From Euperipatoides rowelli (lineage: Eukaryota > Onychophora > Udeonychophora > Euonychophora > Peripatopsidae): DNA of 10,562 bases. Position numbers and translations under genes: made by a program. Where the stretch lies: assembly GCA_003024985.2 (NCBI GenBank), contig PXIH01S0045854.1. One strand, 5' to 3'. The notes beneath the pieces are model-generated. The model saw only the letters and a program-made list of their open reading frames with translations. It ran no database searches and was not told where the DNA came from. This document shows positions 8,121-10,562 of the stretch, piece by piece (the first letter of the stretch is position 1; each line of letters opens with the position of its first letter).

Positions 8121-9559
8121 AATTTCATCTCCATTAATGCCCATGAACTTAATTCCTTTAATAAGAGGAAAAAGTTATTTTAATTTTTTATGAAACACAT
8201 GTCAAGCTTTGCTTTTTGTAAGAATCAAAAATTAAGAGGGTCAAATTTACATTCTTGAATCAGTGGGCTCAAATACAAGGGGGAGGGGTAATTCTTTTTT
8301 TGGATAAACACTTGAATATAGTTAATATTAAAATTGTTAAAGTTACCATCAATATTGCAATATTATACTATATTATAATGGTCATCAAGTGGCTATAGTA
8401 AATTATTATGGAGGCCAATAATTTCTCTAAACAAAATTTTGCTCAAGGGAGCTTTGCATTTTATTCTACCCATCTATTTAAATTTTTTAATCACCTGGAG
8501 ATTTCAATATTAAATGTATTCCTTTAGCGAAAGATTTTAGTGATTTTTTGTGTAGAATGTAAATTATTGTTGTTTCTCAGGACTTTAATAGAAGTGGATA
8601 ATGGATTACCTACTCATTTTTGTCCTAGTTCGAATCGTTTGGACAATGTTTGTAGCAGGTGACATTTTTATGCCCAGATTTTTTGTTAACAAAGCAGTGG
8701 GGTTTTCTAATCATTGTGATATTTTATGTTCCTTTGGGTTCATTGATATCAACTTGTTCCAATTTATACTGTTTCCAAAAGAAATGCTTTTGTATATCCA
8801 ACTTGTTCTCTCGACAATGATCATTTTAATTCGACGTACTCCTTGGCATCCATCCTGTTTGCACCTTCAAATTTTGCTATTGATTTTTGGCTTTCTTTTA
8901 AAGAATTTTTTACAAAAAATATTTAAAAAGTCAATGATGATTATAAGAGGATTTAAATTCTCTTATGGCTGCTGAATTATCTTTAGTTAAAATGATAAGG
9001 TGCAAAATTTAAGTATGGAAAATGTTTCTTTTTTTTTTTAACTTGCCTGAAAGGAATGAGTGTTTGCCAATGACCAAGATCAAACCAATTATTTATTGTT
9101 CAGAAAATAATTTGTTGCTATTGGTAATGAAATCAATGCACTTATCATAACTAGAATTTTTTAATAAAAATAAATGCTTTAACACACATTTTATTTAATG
9201 GTATTATTTTATAGGGAGATGCAATGCTTAAGGAAACAATAAAATATTTTTCATTGAACTATTTTGATGTTCCCATCAATATCTGATCACAATGGGAAAA
9301 ATGGATTTTGATATTAATGTTGAAATTATGAATAATTTTAGTATTACTGAAGCTGACATCAATCATGCTTTAACTAAAATTAAATACGCATAGTACTCCT
9401 AGACCTGACACTATAACTATGAATGTTTTTGATTTATTTGCACCGACATTAGTTAGATTATTTAATATATGGATTAATCAAACAGTTTTGTACCAAAATT
9501 TGATTGAATCTTGTATGATTTTTTTTTCAAAAGCCAAATGCTGACCCATTACTTTGGTG
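8121..9559 (+). pseudogene. Degenerate LINE (APE endonuclease + RT) relic
   Basis: Pieces of a non-LTR retrotransposon polyprotein appear in the right order, in shifting frames broken by stops. At 8121-8180, I-S-I-N-x-x-x-L-N-S then K-R-K-K-L-F matches the endonuclease N-terminus (x-S-x-N-V-N-G-L-N-S-x-x-K-R). At 8282-8311, G-G-V-I-L-F-L-D-K matches the G-V-x-I-L segment. At 8497-8511, G-D-F-N-I matches the endonuclease catalytic block. At 8609-8650, P-T-H-F then S-S-N-R-L-D-N-V matches the P-T-x...L-D block. At 9340-9393, I-T-E-A-D-I-N-H-A-L-T-K-I-K, then at 9395-9541 P-R-P-D-T-I and L-F-N-I-W-I-N, then P-I-T-L-V at 9545-9559, match the entry of the RT domain. No RT catalytic motif follows, so the copy is truncated at its 3' side. 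It is dead; the family is undetermined. Confidence 0.72.
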
Positions 9560-9665
9560 TGAGTTTGAATAAATTGCATCCTACCAAATTGAGATATATT
9601 AATAGGCTATTATATTATATTCGTTCATGCTTAATTAATTGATATAAACAGCTACGAAAGGAAGC

Positions 9666-9700
9666 AACATACCTAAGTGTTGAGATGTATAGGATGGAAA
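9666..9700. repeat. 35-bp perfect inverted repeat, right arm
   Basis: Exact reverse complement of 7686-7720. It lies about 105 bases beyond the last recognisable LINE motif and about 185 bases before exon e. There is no palindrome next to this arm, unlike the left one. Confidence 0.9.
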
Positions 9701-9883
9701 TTACTAAAAGATAAAATAAAAAAAATGCATAAATATTTAATAAGTAGTTAATAACTGTTAGACATAACCTGAATAAAGACAAAATTTTGTTGTCAAAACT
9801 ATAGATGATTTTCTGTTTTTTTTTTTTTAAAAAAAAATTCCTTTTATTTTTTAACATTATCTTAATTGATTTCTCATTTTTAG

Positions 9884-10007
9884 TGTACCATTACCAGGTC
9901 GAGGTTAAACTACTCAATAATGCAAATGCTAAAAATCAGGCAGGTAGGATGTATATAACAGTTTATGGAGATAAAGCAAAAATAGTCAAAGCAGAATTAG
10001 GCACAGA
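9884..10007 (+). CDS. Lipase exon e: start of the PLAT/LH2 domain
   Basis: Internal exon of 124 bp. Its first two bases complete a Leu codon begun in exon d. It then reads Y-H-Y-Q-V-E-V-K-L-L, the first beta strand of the C-terminal PLAT (lipoxygenase homology) beta-sandwich, followed by G-R-M-Y-I-T-V-Y-G-D-K, which resembles the G-x-I-x-V-S-L-F-G-x-x-G of vertebrate pancreatic lipases. In vertebrates this domain binds colipase; whether it does anything similar here is unknown. The acceptor is TTTTTAG ending at 9883 and the donor is consensus GTAAGT at 10008-10013. The exon enters in phase 1 and leaves in phase 2 after GA of a Glu or Asp codon. The remaining C-terminal exons are beyond the window. 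Confidence 0.92.
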
Positions 10008-10562
10008 GTAAGTAAAACTCAACAATTTATTAATCTTTGATAAAAAGTGACTGATTTAGGCAAACATTTGAATTAGCAGCTAATGTTTTACATTTGGGTG
10101 ATTTAATTTATATGAATAAATTATGTAAGTATGCAAAAATTGAAACCACACAGGAAAATATTTACTTGTGTGCCTTGTCTGATGTTAATTTCGTAAACTT
10201 AAACAATTTATTCATATAAATTAAATCATTCAAATAAACGGTATAGTAAAACACTTATAGAGTAGATATATTACATTTATAGATGTTTTGATAATTTAGG
10301 CTTAATGCATTAAATAAATTCTAATGAATATAATTTTTTTTTTACTTTAAAGAGGTAAACCTATCACTTTATTTACAGTATTAAGAATCTACAAAATCAC
10401 CATTTGATTACAGATACATATAAAATAATATACACTATTAAATGAAACATTCTCTGTACAATATTATACCTTATTTGTCAACAACTATTTTCATAATAGA
10501 ACTAATTTATCTGTTTGGAAATTACGATAAAACAAATATTTAAGATCATTTTTACGTATAGT
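10008..10562 (+). other. Intron 5 of the lipase gene (partial), phase 2
   Basis: Starts with GTAAGT (10008-10013) and runs past the window end. It is AT-rich and contains a long imperfect hairpin at 10092-10235. No further exon of the PLAT domain is recognised before 10562. Confidence 0.8.
10092..10235. repeat. Long imperfect hairpin, MITE-like
   Basis: A 24-bp perfect inverted repeat joins 10099-10122 and 10205-10228 (left arm TGATTTAATTTATATGAATA followed by AATT). Beyond two mismatches it extends outward by ATTTG / CAAAT. Inward pairing continues weakly (for example TAAGT with ACTTA) toward a loop of about 40 bases. The shape and size fit a small foldback element or MITE relic with no coding capacity. 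Confidence 0.6.

Larger units (their letters stand above)
6417..9883 (+). other. Intron 4 of the lipase gene (3467 bp), phase 1
   Basis: Runs from GTAAGT (6417-6422) to CATTTTTAG (9875-9883), with a run of 13 T and 9 A at 9816-9837 upstream of the acceptor. It separates the hydrolase domain from the PLAT domain. Contents include a TACTACT-rich foldback cluster (6799-6877), a possible RT scrap (7166-7213), a 30-bp palindrome (7658-7687), a 35-bp inverted repeat (7686-7720 and 9666-9700) and a LINE relic (8121-9559). The open frames at 6914-7102, 8601-8975 and 9615-9857 are not genes; the second runs out of frame across the LINE relic. In 6423-6790 and 7214-7600 I see nothing clear. Confidence 0.88.

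Noticed and set aside
8601-8975. Longest open frame (124 codons, +), hydrophobic-looking
   Set aside because: It runs out of frame through the LINE relic. The neighbouring frame carries the endonuclease-like P-T-H-F...L-D-N-V block. The hydrophobic look comes from T-rich DNA.
9805-10011. 68-codon open frame on + with an ATG upstream of exon e
   Set aside because: The part before 9884 is translated intron (poly-F/K from the T and A runs). Only 9884-10007 is exon, with a good acceptor.
1-10562. CRISPR arrays, bacterial operons, phage or defence systems
   Set aside because: There are no spaced direct repeats of the right kind, no long intronless genes, and a clearly spliced eukaryotic gene is present.

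Overview
The window is AT-rich eukaryotic nuclear DNA holding the middle of one spliced gene on the + strand, plus transposable-element debris in its introns. Five exons with canonical AG/GT borders join in frame into about 245 residues of a secreted lipase of the pancreatic (neutral) lipase family. Both ends of the gene lie outside the window. The GHSLG elbow, the divergent cysteine-rich segment, the AT richness and the introns full of LINE, SINE and MITE relics suggest an invertebrate, most likely an arthropod. The species cannot be fixed from sequence alone. There are no bacterial genes, operons, CRISPR arrays or rRNA.

Layout. 1-913: upstream intron (or 5' flank) with a GC-rich foldback at its edge. 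914-1034: exon a, nucleophile serine. 1035-5022: a 4-kb intron with a perfect 20-bp AT palindrome, a MITE-like element with about 85-bp inverted repeats (3195-3615), a perfect hairpin (3627-3654), a second small MITE-like element (3682-3840) and a decayed LINE reverse-transcriptase relic (about 4229-4873). 5023-5139: exon b, catalytic Asp. 5140-5244: short intron. 5245-5361: exon c, start of the lid. 5362-6158: intron with a tRNA-derived SINE-like element. 6159-6416: exon d, rest of the lid, catalytic His and a Cys-rich segment. 6417-9883: a 3.5-kb intron with a TACTACT-rich foldback cluster, a possible RT scrap, a perfect 30-bp palindrome, a 35-bp perfect inverted repeat with arms 2 kb apart, and between those arms a degenerate LINE endonuclease-RT relic. 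9884-10007: exon e, start of the C-terminal PLAT domain. 10008-10562: intron with a long imperfect hairpin.

How it works together. The exons build one enzyme. Exon a gives the Ser, exon b the Asp and exon d the His of the triad. Exons c and d together give a near full-length lid between two cysteines, and exon e begins the beta-sandwich domain that in vertebrates binds colipase. All four complete introns are in phase 1, so exons b, c and d are each symmetric. Everything else looks like ordinary intron decay and repeat insertion. I found no convincing new biological system. The most unexplained structure is the perfect 35-bp inverted repeat around a heavily decayed LINE, with a perfect palindrome abutting one arm.
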